A stretch of 64,000 nt of DNA from Owenweeksia sp. (GTDB taxonomy: Bacteria; Bacteroidota; Bacteroidia; Flavobacteriales; Schleiferiaceae), in contig JANQHO010000156.1 in NCBI GenBank assembly GCA_028277105.1, forward strand, positions 36,221 to 100,220, written 5' to 3'. This document shows, in pieces, positions 28,760 through 37,670 of this stretch (position 1 is the stretch's first letter; every line of letters begins with the position of its first letter). The position numbers and the translations under genes are program-made. The notes below the pieces were generated by a model. The model saw nothing but the letters and a program-made list of their open reading frames with translations, was not told the origin of the DNA and searched no databases.

Positions 28760-29548
28760 TTATAAGACCGGTGTTCTCCCTCCGTCTACCGGGATATTTA
28801 TTCCGCTAATATATGACGCTGCCGGACTCGACAAAAAGGCAATGGCATTGGCAACTTCTTGCGGTTGGGCAAAGCGGTTCAAAGGTATCTCCATCAGCAT
28901 AGCATCCGAGACTTCTTTTTCTTTTTTTCCGCTTTTTTCCGCTTTGTTTTTAATGATCCTCTTCAGACGGCCTGTCTCCGTGGCACCTGGCAACACATTG
29001 TTTACAGTAATGCCGTACTGCCCCAATTCATTGGCCAGGGTTTTACTCCAGTTAGCAACCGCCCCGCGAATGGTATTACTTACCCCCAGGTTGGGCAGAG
29101 GCGCTTTTACAGAAGTGGAGATTACATTTACAATCCTGCCGTAATTCACTTGCTTCATCCCTTCCAGGCAGAGTTTTACCAAAATTTGATTGCATAGTAA
29201 ATGCCGCCTAAAAGCTGTTACATATTCTTCAATTCCTGCTTTATGAGCAGGCCCGGCCGGTGGCCCTCCGGTATTGTTGATTAAGATATTGATATGATCT
29301 CCTTTACTGAGATAATTCCCTACAACACTTTCGAGACCAACAGGATCGTCAAAATCAGCCACGAGATAGCTGTGATTCTGATTACCGGCTGTAGAAAGAT
29401 CATTTTTTACTTTTTCGAGCTTTTCGGGATTGCGGGCTAACAATATTACCTCTGCCCCCATAACAGCCAGTTCCTCAGCGGCTGCTTTTCCTATACCATC
29501 GGAGCTGCCGCAAACCAGAGCCCGTTTTCCGTTTAAATTAAGGTCCAT
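28760..29548 (-). CDS. Atypical short-chain dehydrogenase/reductase lacking YxxxK
   Basis: The 262-residue protein has a Rossmann N-terminus (CGSSDGIG at 13-20, NNTGG at 91-95) and the late motif LPGATETG. The catalytic region reads STSVKAPLPNLGVSNTIRG: the usual Tyr-x-x-x-Lys appears replaced by Ser157 and Arg161. An SDR subgroup with SN-x-x-R at this point exists, so this is probably a lineage feature rather than damage. Reductase activity by the standard mechanism is doubtful. It precedes the aldehyde dehydrogenase gene in the same operon. Confidence 0.82.
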   Translation of the reverse strand: MDLNLNGKRALVCGSSDGIGKAAAEELAVMGAEVILLARNPEKLEKVKNDLSTAGNQNHSYLVADFDDPVGLESVVGNYLSKGDHINILINNTGGPPAGPAHKAGIEEYVTAFRRHLLCNQILVKLCLEGMKQVNYGRIVNVISTSVKAPLPNLGVSNTIRGAVANWSKTLANELGQYGITVNNVLPGATETGRLKRIIKNKAEKSGKKEKEVSDAMLMEIPLNRFAQPQEVANAIAFLSSPAASYISGINIPVDGGRTPVL

Positions 29549-29552
29549 TTAC

Positions 29553-30236
29553 TTAGTTACTTGTATCTGATTCTACCTGCCCGTCACGCAAACGTATAAT
29601 ACGCCTGGCCTTTTGAGCAATATCTTCTTCATGGGTCACTATTATTATTGTATTTCCCCCGGATTGTATCTCATCAAAAAGAGCCATAATCTCTTCAGAA
29701 GTTTTGGTATCCAGGTTACCGGTGGGTTCGTCTGCCAGTATAATGGAGGGTCGGTTTACCAGAGCCCGTGCTACTGCCACCCTTTGCCGTTGACCGCCCG
29801 ATAATTGGTTAGGCCGGTGAGTCATACGGTCGGCCAAACCCACCTGTTCCAACACTTCGGTAGCCCTTTCTTTACGGGCTTTATTGCTGTAACCGGCATA
29901 AACCAAAGGTATCATTACATTTTCCAGAGCAGTGGAACGGGGCAGCAAGTTAAAGGTCTGAAAAACAAAACCTATTTCCTTATTCCTGATCTCAGCCAGT
30001 TCGTTGCCGCTAAGCTGGCTTACATCCTGATGATTAAGCCAATATTCCCCGGCCGTAGGTGTATCCAGGCAACCGATTATATTCATTAAAGTCGATTTTC
30101 CACTTCCGGAAGGCCCCATCAGGGCTACATATTCGCTTTTATTGATGCGGAGGGAAATTCCCTTCAAAACTTTAACGATCTGGTTTCCCAGAGGGAAATT
30201 CCTGACAATATCTTTCAGGTGGATTATTTCTTCCAT
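29553..30236 (-). CDS. ABC transporter ATP-binding protein (LolD/MacB type)
   Basis: The 227-residue ATPase has Walker [10 protein letters not shown] (41-49), Q-loop QTFN near 93, signature LSGGQ (145-149), Walker B IILADE (165-170) and the switch His in VTHEED. Close similarity to LolD/MacB ATPases (type VII ABC systems) is clear. The matching permease is not adjacent, so the transported substrate or lipoprotein-release role cannot be told. It is four bases upstream of the SDR gene in the direction of transcription. Confidence 0.9.
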   Translation of the reverse strand: MEEIIHLKDIVRNFPLGNQIVKVLKGISLRINKSEYVALMGPSGSGKSTLMNIIGCLDTPTAGEYWLNHQDVSQLSGNELAEIRNKEIGFVFQTFNLLPRSTALENVMIPLVYAGYSNKARKERATEVLEQVGLADRMTHRPNQLSGGQRQRVAVARALVNRPSIILADEPTGNLDTKTSEEIMALFDEIQSGGNTIIIVTHEEDIAQKARRIIRLRDGQVESDTSN

Positions 30237-30270
30237 GTTGTTTTTAGCCGCTGAAAGTTAAGGTTAATAA

Positions 30271-32145
30271 TCATTTTTCGTATTCACTTAATTCCAACCA
30301 GCGCATTTCCCTTTCTTCAAGGGTATTATTCAATTCGTTCATCTCCCTGGAGAGCTCTTCCAGACGTTCAGCATTAAGGCTGGCTTCTTCAAATTCTTTA
30401 GCTATAGCTTTTTTGCGATCTTCCAGTTCTTCCAGCTCTTGCTCCAGGCTTTCCATTTCCAATCTTTCGGCATAGGTAAGTTTGGTTTTTTCAGCTTTTT
30501 CCTTCTCCTTCGGTTCAACGCTTTTTACCAGGCTTTTATTCCTCCTCTTCTCCAATTCTTTTTCCCTTTCGGCATGCTGGCGGTAATCCGTATAATTCCC
30601 GGGAAAATCGCGTATTCTCCCTTCTCCTTCAAATACAAATAAATGATCGGTAAGCCTATCCATAAAATAACGGTCGTGGGTTACGATCAGCACACAGCCG
30701 TTAAACTCATCGAGAAAATCTTCCAGTACGTTAAGGCTCAAAATATCCAGGTCGTTAGTTGGCTCATCGAGTATGAGAAAGTTGGGATTATCCATCAAAA
30801 TAGTAAGTAGATACAGCCTGCGCTTTTCTCCTCCACTGAGTTTGGAAATATAGGTGTATTGTTTATCCCCTTCAAAAAGAAAGCGTTCCAGCATCTGTGA
30901 AGCAGTTATGTTCCTGCCTTTCCGGCCCACAGGAATGTATTCGGCAATTTCTTTTACCACTTCAATTACTCTTTTCTCTTCGTTCAACTGCATTCCCTCC
31001 TGGGTATAAAAACCGAATTTCACGGTCTCCCCGGTAATTATCTTTCCTCCGTCAGGTTCAATCTGGCCGGTTATAAGGCGCAAAAAGGTTGACTTCCCCG
31101 TACCATTGGGCCCTACGATGCCTATTTTTTCCCCTCGCTTAAAAGTGTAATCAAAGCCTCCTAATATATTGAGCTCACCAAAGGATTTCCTCAAGCGGTG
31201 TATCTCGAGGATCTTACTGCCTAACCGGGTCATTTTTACCTCTATTTGCAGCTGGTTTCCCCTCATATCTTTAGTCGCCTCTTTCTTGAGTTCATGAAAA
31301 GCATCGATACGGGCTTTGGACTTGGTACCCCTGGCCTTGGGCTGCCTGCGAATCCACTCCAGTTCCTTGCGCATAAGGTTGCGGGCTTTACCCACATTAA
31401 TACTTTCTATCTCCTGGCGCTCGGCCTTGCGCTCCAAAAAGCGGGAATAATTCCCCGGGTGTTGGTATAAAGTCTGGTCTTCCAGTTCCAGGATAACATC
31501 ACAAACCGATTCTAAAAAATAGCGGTCGTGGGTTACCATTAAAAGAGTGATGTTATTTTGGGAAAGATATTCTTCCAACCATTCGATCATACTGATATCC
31601 AAATGATTGGTCGGCTCGTCCATTATAATAAGATCGGGTTGGGAAATGAGCAACCTGGCCAGCGCCACTCTTTTGAGCTGTCCTCCGGATAGCTTATCTG
31701 TTAAAGGAGAGGGATCGTCAAACCCAAGTTTACCCAAAACCTGCTTCACCTGGGCTTCAAAATCCCAGGCTTGCTGGCGCTCCATTTCGTCAAAAGCTTT
31801 CTGATAGGCCTCTGTTTCTTCGGGATGTTGCAAGGCTTTTTCATAGGCTTTTATAGCTTTAGTCATAGGATTGTCAACTGCCAATACACTTTCTAAAATA
31901 CTGAGCCTCCTTTCGAGCTTAGGCTCCTGAGCTAAATAACCTTTTTTAACCCCTTTGCGGTACGTTACCCTGCCTGTATCCGGTTCATCTTCACCCGCTA
32001 TAATCCGCAAAAGAGATGTTTTACCACTGCCGTTTTGGGCCACCAGGGCTACTTTTTGGCCCTCAGCTATCCCAAAGCTGAGATCTTTGAAAAGGATATG
32101 TGCCCCGTAACTTTTAGATATACTTTCTACTGAGAGGTAATTCAA
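30271..32145 (-). CDS. ABC-F family ATPase (Uup-like)
   Basis: The 624-residue protein has two ABC domains without membrane segments: Walker A VAQNGSGKTSL and signature LSGGQLKR in the first, Walker A VGPNGTGKSTF and LSGGEKRR in the second. A basic linker joins them, and a charged coiled-coil C-terminus (about 545-624) is typical of Uup. ABC-F proteins act on ribosomes, and Uup also influences DNA transposition in Escherichia coli. The start is a TTG at 32145; a promoter about 20-25 bases upstream and the lack of a nearby ATG support it. Confidence 0.9.
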   Translation of the reverse strand: MNYLSVESISKSYGAHILFKDLSFGIAEGQKVALVAQNGSGKTSLLRIIAGEDEPDTGRVTYRKGVKKGYLAQEPKLERRLSILESVLAVDNPMTKAIKAYEKALQHPEETEAYQKAFDEMERQQAWDFEAQVKQVLGKLGFDDPSPLTDKLSGGQLKRVALARLLISQPDLIIMDEPTNHLDISMIEWLEEYLSQNNITLLMVTHDRYFLESVCDVILELEDQTLYQHPGNYSRFLERKAERQEIESINVGKARNLMRKELEWIRRQPKARGTKSKARIDAFHELKKEATKDMRGNQLQIEVKMTRLGSKILEIHRLRKSFGELNILGGFDYTFKRGEKIGIVGPNGTGKSTFLRLITGQIEPDGGKIITGETVKFGFYTQEGMQLNEEKRVIEVVKEIAEYIPVGRKGRNITASQMLERFLFEGDKQYTYISKLSGGEKRRLYLLTILMDNPNFLILDEPTNDLDILSLNVLEDFLDEFNGCVLIVTHDRYFMDRLTDHLFVFEGEGRIRDFPGNYTDYRQHAEREKELEKRRNKSLVKSVEPKEKEKAEKTKLTYAERLEMESLEQELEELEDRKKAIAKEFEEASLNAERLEELSREMNELNNTLEEREMRWLELSEYEK

Positions 32146-32169
32146 GGGTATTGATGTTGCTTCAGGCTA

Positions 32170-32198
32170 CAAAATTAATGTTTCAATTGAGGCCCAAA
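32170..32198 (-). promoter_or_regulatory. Promoter of the ABC-F gene
   Basis: On the minus strand TTTG (32195-32198) and TAATTTTG (32170-32177) are separated by 17 bases and match both elements of the Bacteroidota promoter. It overlaps the end of the neighbouring hypothetical gene and supports the TTG start at 32145. Confidence 0.55.
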
Positions 32199-32830
32199 TC
32201 GCTTAGAAAACGAATTAACCGATTATAGTTTTCAAGAATAAGGCTGGGAGAATTATGCCTTATCAGATTTTCGAGGTAAATCTCCCGCAATTCATTCCAG
32301 CGGGGATTTTGTACCATAGTAGCCAGGGTAAGCCCGCGAAAGCTTCTCAGTTCATGATCAAAGGCTACCAGGCTTTCTTTTTCAGGCTCATTGTTAAAAG
32401 CTGCTTCGAGAATATTGATATCTTCCAGAGACTGGAGGAAAGAAAGACCTTCCCGCTCAAAAAAACGGATCACAAAGCGGATCACATCCTCCAGTTCTCT
32501 TTCACTCTCGGCTTTTAGCCTGAAATAAGGTTTCTTAAGGTATTTGGAAAGAGAAGTTACCGCTGTATTGCATTCGGCTTTAAAACCCCGGAGCCCGGTA
32601 ATATAGGGTGTAATGGTTTCTTCCACTATGTCGATGCGGGTGCCGAAGGTCAATTCAAAATAGATGAAATCGGGATAGATAGACGGATTTATGATAATAT
32701 TCTTAAAACCCGAGTCCGTCATCTTTCTAAACTGGTTCAGCATAGGAACAAATTCAAAATGATGTTCCTGAAAAGCCGGCTGCAGGCTTTCAAAAAATCT
32801 GATCTTCTTAAATTTTGAAATGAGGCTCAT
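32183..32830 (-). CDS. Hypothetical protein
   Basis: I do not recognise this 215-residue protein. It has no signal peptide or membrane helix and a balanced charge, so it is probably cytoplasmic. A central aromatic-rich beta segment (PDFIYFELTFGTRIDIVEE, about 53-71) is followed by long amphipathic helices to the C-terminus. Codon use resembles its neighbours, which argues that it is a genuine gene. It lies just upstream of the ABC-F gene on the same strand. Confidence 0.65.
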   Translation of the reverse strand: MSLISKFKKIRFFESLQPAFQEHHFEFVPMLNQFRKMTDSGFKNIIINPSIYPDFIYFELTFGTRIDIVEETITPYITGLRGFKAECNTAVTSLSKYLKKPYFRLKAESERELEDVIRFVIRFFEREGLSFLQSLEDINILEAAFNNEPEKESLVAFDHELRSFRGLTLATMVQNPRWNELREIYLENLIRHNSPSLILENYNRLIRFLSDLGLN

Positions 32831-32905
32831 GGCTAGCTGTGGTTAAGAGGAAGATCAACACTCTAAAGCCCATAAAGTTTTGCCTTTTTACACATTTCTA
32901 ACTTC

Positions 32906-32913
32906 TATATTTG
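32906..32913 (+). promoter_or_regulatory. -7 promoter element giving a near-leaderless aminotransferase mRNA
   Basis: TATATTTG matches TAnnTTTG exactly, with TTTG at 32879-32882 (23-base spacing) as a possible -33 element. It ends seven bases before the ATG at 32920, so the transcript would have almost no leader. The in-frame TTG at 32911 falls inside the element and cannot be the start codon if this promoter is used. Confidence 0.55.
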
Positions 32914-32919
32914 ATCTCA

Positions 32920-34074
32920 ATGGAAAAAAGCAATATCAACCTGAACAGTAAATTACCCAGAGTTGGTTCTACAATCTTCAGCAAGATGACCCAACTGGCT
33001 AACCAACACCATGCAATAAACCTATCACAGGGCTTTCCGGATTTTGAGGCTGACCCCAAATTACTGGAACTGGTAGATAAATACATGCACAATGGAGACA
33101 ATCAATATGCCCCTATGGCCGGGGTTTTACCGCTGAGAAAAAAACTCAGTGAAATAAGTGACGCTGAATTTGGCTGCTCTTATGATATTGATAAAGAAAT
33201 AACCGTTACAGCCGGGGCTACCCAGGCTATCGCCACAGCTGTAGCCGCTACTATTCGCGAAGGTGACGAAGTTATCTTATTTAGCCCGGCTTACGACTGT
33301 TATGCTCCTATGGTAGAACTTCACGGAGGTATTCCGGTATTTGTAAAGCTCATTTATCCGGATTACTCCATCAACTGGGAATATGTAAAAAAAGTGCTGA
33401 GCCATCGCACCCGTATGATCATCCTTAACAACCCGCATAATCCTTCGGGTAGTATTTTGAAGGAAAGCGATCTACGGACGTTAACAGAAATCACAGAAAA
33501 CAGTAATATTCTGATACTGTCAGACGAAGTTTATGAAAACATATTGCTCAATGGAGAAACACACCAATCCGTAAGAAGATTCTCTGAGCTGGCGGCCCGC
33601 AGTTTTGTGATAGGCTCATTGGGTAAAACCCTTCATGTAACAGGCTGGAAAATTGGCTATTGTATGGCTCCCGAAAACCTAATGCGGGAGTTCCAGAAGG
33701 TACATCAGTACCTTGTTTTTAGTGTCAACACTCCGGTTCAATATGCCATTGCCGAATATCTTGAGGATCACGAAACTGATAAGGTATCTGAAACCTACAG
33801 GCACAAAAGAGACCTGTTTCTGGAATTTACAGCTAATAGCCGGTTTAAACCTTTAACAACTCACGGAGGGTATTTTCAGTTAATGGAATACTCTGACATA
33901 ACCCGTGAAGCCGATGTAGAATTTGCCGAGCGTTTAACAACGGAATATGGCGTAGCAGCCATCCCTTTAAGTGTTTTTTACAGCCAGCCTACTGACCATA
34001 AGGTGCTGCGTTTTTGTTTTGCCAAAAACGAAGAAACCCTGCGCAAAGCAGGGCTTCTCTTAAGCAAAGTTTAA
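32920..34074 (+). CDS. PLP-dependent aminotransferase (methionine/kynurenine aminotransferase-like)
   Basis: This fold-type I aminotransferase has 384 residues from the ATG. The PLP lysine is in SLGKTLHVTGWKIGY (about Lys236), the cofactor-binding aspartate in LILSDEVYE (about Asp202), the Asn in NNPHNPSG, and the N-terminal INLSQGFPDF motif is present. It resembles YbdL/MtnE-type methionine aminotransferases, which act on methionine and aromatic residues in the methionine salvage pathway; no other salvage gene is adjacent. It ends 25 bases from a convergent gene. Confidence 0.88.
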   Translation: MEKSNINLNSKLPRVGSTIFSKMTQLANQHHAINLSQGFPDFEADPKLLELVDKYMHNGDNQYAPMAGVLPLRKKLSEISDAEFGCSYDIDKEITVTAGATQAIATAVAATIREGDEVILFSPAYDCYAPMVELHGGIPVFVKLIYPDYSINWEYVKKVLSHRTRMIILNNPHNPSGSILKESDLRTLTEITENSNILILSDEVYENILLNGETHQSVRRFSELAARSFVIGSLGKTLHVTGWKIGYCMAPENLMREFQKVHQYLVFSVNTPVQYAIAEYLEDHETDKVSETYRHKRDLFLEFTANSRFKPLTTHGGYFQLMEYSDITREADVEFAERLTTEYGVAAIPLSVFYSQPTDHKVLRFCFAKNEETLRKAGLLLSKV

Positions 34075-34099
34075 ACCAACCTATAACCTTAACTCTGCT

Positions 34100-34849
34100 T
34101 TAGTTATAAAAAGTCCCCAATTTCAGATCCCAGTTGTAGTCGTTGTATTCCACTTCGGGATCTGCTTTTTCGGGTATAAAAGCATTATCTTTTAAAATCT
34201 CCTTCACTCCGTCTACCCCTTCAAAGTCGCCCCGGAACCAGTTCATCAGAGCGGGTACGTAAACTTTATTTTTAGTTTTATCGTAACGCACCTGGCTCTT
34301 AAGGTATTGTTCAGAACTGGCATTTAGCTGCTTGTAAATGGTTTTATCATCGTAAATACGTATGGGTGGGCAACTGCTGGCTCCGCAGTTAAGGGCAAAA
34401 TGTATACGCCAGTCTATCTTATCTACTTCATAGCGTTCAGCCCAATTTGAATTAAAGGGGTTTTTGAAATAACCTAAAGAGTATTTGGAGGTTCCTTTGC
34501 GCAGTATGCCGTGCTCCAGATTATCAAAACTGACTTTCTCTCCTGCCACGATTAAGATCTTGTCGCTAAAAAAGTCGCCCCTGTCTTCATAAAGGCCTGG
34601 ATCTTTTTGCAGCTTATACTGGATCAACCCATTGTAAATGTTGATCCAAAAAGCCAACTTCTTTTCCTGAGTGTTAATACGCTTTTCCAGTTCAACCGGG
34701 TTGAGTTCCGCTATCTGTTGCACGTAGCGATCGGCATTCTGTCCGTTTTTAAGGGCGTTCAAAAAGTCTTTGGATAATTTTATGTGTTCCTGTCCAACAG
34801 TACTGAAACTGAGTAACAAACCAAATACTATTACAGCAATTCGTTTCAT
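34100..34849 (-). CDS. DUF547 domain protein, exported
   Basis: The start is the ATG at 34849, directly before a signal peptide (MKRIAVIVFGLLLSFSTVGQ), and gives 249 residues. DUF547 features are clear: KLAFWINIYNGLIQYKL, FDNLEHGILR and FALNCGASSCPPIRIY, with a conserved Asn-Cys-Gly-x-x-Ser-Cys-Pro segment that might be catalytic. The family's biochemical role is not known. It is exported to the periplasm and lies downstream of the sigma-factor operon. Confidence 0.85.
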   Translation of the reverse strand: MKRIAVIVFGLLLSFSTVGQEHIKLSKDFLNALKNGQNADRYVQQIAELNPVELEKRINTQEKKLAFWINIYNGLIQYKLQKDPGLYEDRGDFFSDKILIVAGEKVSFDNLEHGILRKGTSKYSLGYFKNPFNSNWAERYEVDKIDWRIHFALNCGASSCPPIRIYDDKTIYKQLNASSEQYLKSQVRYDKTKNKVYVPALMNWFRGDFEGVDGVKEILKDNAFIPEKADPEVEYNDYNWDLKLGTFYN

Positions 34850-34935
34850 AGAGATATGCGTTTTACTGCGTACTAAAGTATTAACACCTTCGACAGGGAT
34901 TTGTGCAATAGCTGACAAAAACCGCAAGAAAAAGC

Positions 34936-36234
34936 TTAATTGAGTTTTATCTGCAGATTGAAATTAAGCCCAACGGAGTAAGGAATGACATAGAAAGGAT
35001 AATCCTTGGTATAAATAGTATTGGTAAAGTAAACCAGAGTCGGTTCAAAACCAATATTAACCCTTTCTGAAACATAGTAGTTGGCGCCTACTTTAAAACA
35101 GAGTGAACCAATGTAGTTGCGGTATTTCTGCTGAGAAAGGTCTGTGAACTCAAGGGTTTTATAATCCAGGGTCTTACCGCTGGCCTGGGCAAAATACAGC
35201 AAGCTTCCCCCGGCTTCAATGTTGAGCCTCACGTGGTTGCTGGCCCAGGGCTGATAGGATATGGTAAGCGGGAAGTTGATATAATGATAAACGTTTTCAT
35301 CGGCCAGCTGTATTTGTTCAGGGTTTTCTTTAAGGGTATAACCTATGATCTTTCCGGTCTGAGGGTCAATATTCTCTTCCCTGAAATTAAAAAAGTCAAA
35401 CTGTGCTTCTGTTTTATAGCTGATATACTCTACCCCGCCATTGATATAGGTTACTGCTCCAATCCTTTTACTGATCTCTACACCAACATTGTAACTAAAG
35501 CCGGTTCCTTCGGCTGTTTCCACGGCATCTACAAAGTCGCGGTGAAGGAAATCGATCTTGTCTTTGTCGATCTTGAATTTGCGAAAAGAGAAATTGGGGT
35601 ATACATTAACCGATATACTCCAGGGGTTAGCGCTTTGTAAGGGGCTGATATAAGGGCCATTATCCTTGCTTTTTCCTAGCTGAACTTTTTTAACGGGTTT
35701 AATGATCTCTTTCCTGTCAACATCTAAAACAAAGAGATCAGAATCCGGCTCCTTAACTTTCAACTTCTTTGGGACAGGTATTTCCGGATCGGGATAATCG
35801 TTAATGCTAAATAACATTTCGTCAGAAATGTTGAGCTTAATAGGTTGAGTAGTTTGGGAAGGAGCAGATTGTTTGGGAACGGTGTTATTTATTAATTGAG
35901 CCGGAGCTTGAACGGGATTTTCTTCTGCCACAAATTTTTCTGTAGCTACTACAAAAGTCTCCTCTGGCTTAACCCTCTCATTTTGAGCTACTTTTTCACG
36001 AAAACTAATTTCTTCTGCTATAGAAGGAGGAAACAGCTGGACTTGTTGAGGGTTGGAGACAAAGAAAAACAGAACCAGGCTGGTAGAACCCCAGAAGGCA
36101 AACTGCCTCAAGCGGTGAAAAAACAGGGCCCGGGACAGTTTTTGCTCAAAAACGTTCCAGTCGTTCTGGAAAGAATAGTCCAGATGTTCCAGTTTGTTCT
36201 TAAGAAACTTTTCTATGTTTTTTCCCTTTTTCAC
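34936..36234 (-). CDS. Membrane-anchored protein with anti-sigma-like N-terminus and beta-barrel-like C-terminus
   Basis: The 432-residue protein starts with GTG, overlapping the sigma factor stop (GTGA, 36231-36234), so translation is coupled. Residues 1-35 are cytoplasmic and charged, one membrane helix follows (about 43-62), then a proline-rich linker (90-200). The C-terminal half (205-432) alternates amphipathic strands and ends in aromatic residues (YSVGLNFNLQIKLN) like an outer-membrane beta-barrel. Coupling to an ECF sigma gene suggests an anti-sigma role for the N-terminus. A barrel joined to an inner-membrane helix would be unusual, and the role is inferred. Confidence 0.65.
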   Translation of the reverse strand: MKKGKNIEKFLKNKLEHLDYSFQNDWNVFEQKLSRALFFHRLRQFAFWGSTSLVLFFFVSNPQQVQLFPPSIAEEISFREKVAQNERVKPEETFVVATEKFVAEENPVQAPAQLINNTVPKQSAPSQTTQPIKLNISDEMLFSINDYPDPEIPVPKKLKVKEPDSDLFVLDVDRKEIIKPVKKVQLGKSKDNGPYISPLQSANPWSISVNVYPNFSFRKFKIDKDKIDFLHRDFVDAVETAEGTGFSYNVGVEISKRIGAVTYINGGVEYISYKTEAQFDFFNFREENIDPQTGKIIGYTLKENPEQIQLADENVYHYINFPLTISYQPWASNHVRLNIEAGGSLLYFAQASGKTLDYKTLEFTDLSQQKYRNYIGSLCFKVGANYYVSERVNIGFEPTLVYFTNTIYTKDYPFYVIPYSVGLNFNLQIKLN

Positions 36235-36851
36235 AAATAGGCTTCCGTTAAAATTTTAGCCAGTAATTTCTTCGCCTTGGCCAACTGGCTTTTAGAAGTA
36301 CCTTCCGAAATTCCCAACTGTACGGCTATCTCTTTGTGGGTATAGCCATCCAGCACGTAGAGACTTAACACTGTCCGGTACCCCAGGGGTAGCTCCTTCA
36401 GTTTTTCAAAGACCTGTTTGGCAGTTATCGGTTGCTTTTCTAAAAGCTCAAATTCCCTAATATCATCATCCTTAACACTTACATAATCCAGGCTTATTTT
36501 TATTCCCCTTCGCACCTCTTTTTTAATGGCACTGATGCTGTTGTTGATCATAATGCGGGTGATCCAGGTTTCGAGCGATGATTCTTCCCTGAACTTATGT
36601 ACGTTGAGGAAGACTTTTATAAAACCATCGTGCATAAAGTCCCTTGCTTGTTCATCGTCTCTGGCATAACGCCTGCATACATTGAGCATTTTTCCGGCAA
36701 AGAGCTCGTAAATCCTTTTTTGAGCGACTCTTTTTCCGGCTTTACAAGCTGCTATGAGTTCCTGTTCAGAATTGTTCAACAGAATTTCTTTTGGCGGCAG
36801 AAACGCACCTATATCTTCAATACGGGCGATATGTTCTGGTTTGGAGCTCAA
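36231..36851 (-). CDS. ECF-type RNA polymerase sigma factor
   Basis: The 206-residue product has sigma region 2 (RDFMHDGFIKVFLNVHKF and ETWITRIMINNSIS) and region 4 (LPLGYRTVLSLYVLDGYTHK, then a helix-turn-helix with ISEGTSKSQLAKAKK). It starts with TTG at 36851, since a stop codon precedes it in frame and no ATG is available. The overlap with the following membrane protein suggests a sigma/anti-sigma pair. It is probably activated by an envelope signal. Confidence 0.88.
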   Translation of the reverse strand: MSSKPEHIARIEDIGAFLPPKEILLNNSEQELIAACKAGKRVAQKRIYELFAGKMLNVCRRYARDDEQARDFMHDGFIKVFLNVHKFREESSLETWITRIMINNSISAIKKEVRRGIKISLDYVSVKDDDIREFELLEKQPITAKQVFEKLKELPLGYRTVLSLYVLDGYTHKEIAVQLGISEGTSKSQLAKAKKLLAKILTEAYL

Positions 36852-36970
36852 AGCAAAGGGTTGTTTATTGTAATAGACTTATTAATTAATTGATAGTTGC
36901 CTGATTATTAAATATAACTATTCTAAAAGGAAATTAACCCCTTCTTCCTGAAATAATTAACTTCCGCTCA

Positions 36971-37669
36971 TTAAGGTTTATCGATCGCTGTACTGCTTAC
37001 CAGCTTATAGCCCAAACCGTACACATTCAGCAAGCTGATGTCTTCAACATCCTGTAGCAATTTCCGCAAGCGGTGAATGTAAATATCCAGGCTCTTGCTG
37101 GTAAAGAAATCATCCCGCTCCCAAACTTCTTCCAACAATTTGTTCCGGGAAACTACCTGCCCTTCCGACTCGCAAAACAACCTCAACAGCTGGGCTTCTT
37201 TGGCCGATAGCTGCCTGGTTTCGCCCTTTACCACCAGCTTGCGTTCTGAGACATGAAGCTCTAGCGGGCCTAGCTTCACAATTTTACTTCTGGCAGCCAA
37301 ACTTCCCGTCCGCTTCAGCACGGCTTTTAACCGCAAAAGCAGTTCCTCAACATTAAAGGGTTTACTGATAAAATCATCACAACCCAGTTTGAAGCCCTTT
37401 ATCCGGTCTTCGGGTAATGACTTGGCCGTCAGGAAAATGATAGGGGTAGCTCTGTCTTTTTGCCTTATCTCCCGGGCCAGGTCAAATCCGTCTTTTTCAG
37501 GCATCATCACATCCAGAAGATAGAGGTCGTAATCGTTTTCCCTGGAAAGGCTGAGGGCATCGACCCCATTGGGCGAAATATCGGATTTAAAACCCGCCAG
37601 CCGGAGGTTTTCCTTTATTAAAAACCCCATATTTTTATCGTCTTCTACTACTAATACCCTGGTATTCAT
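36971..37669 (-). CDS. OmpR-family response regulator
   Basis: The 232-residue protein has a receiver domain with acidic D10/D11, phosphoacceptor Asp53 (LYLLDVMMP) and Lys near 102 (FISKPFNVEEL), plus a winged-helix DNA-binding domain (about 130-226) containing LLEEVWERDDFFTSKSLDIYI. It starts one base after the histidine kinase stop codon, so the two form one operon with the kinase first. It resembles the RprXY-type pairs of Bacteroides. Confidence 0.92.
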   Translation of the reverse strand: MNTRVLVVEDDKNMGFLIKENLRLAGFKSDISPNGVDALSLSRENDYDLYLLDVMMPEKDGFDLAREIRQKDRATPIIFLTAKSLPEDRIKGFKLGCDDFISKPFNVEELLLRLKAVLKRTGSLAARSKIVKLGPLELHVSERKLVVKGETRQLSAKEAQLLRLFCESEGQVVSRNKLLEEVWERDDFFTSKSLDIYIHRLRKLLQDVEDISLLNVYGLGYKLVSSTAIDKP

Positions 37670-37670
37670 T

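Noticed and set aside
27312..29548. Tryptophan/kynurenine or aromatic degradation operon
   Set aside because: Only the aldehyde dehydrogenase and an atypical SDR are present. No dioxygenase, decarboxylase or deaminase of those pathways is nearby, and the cupin gene is JmjC-like rather than a 3-hydroxyanthranilate dioxygenase.
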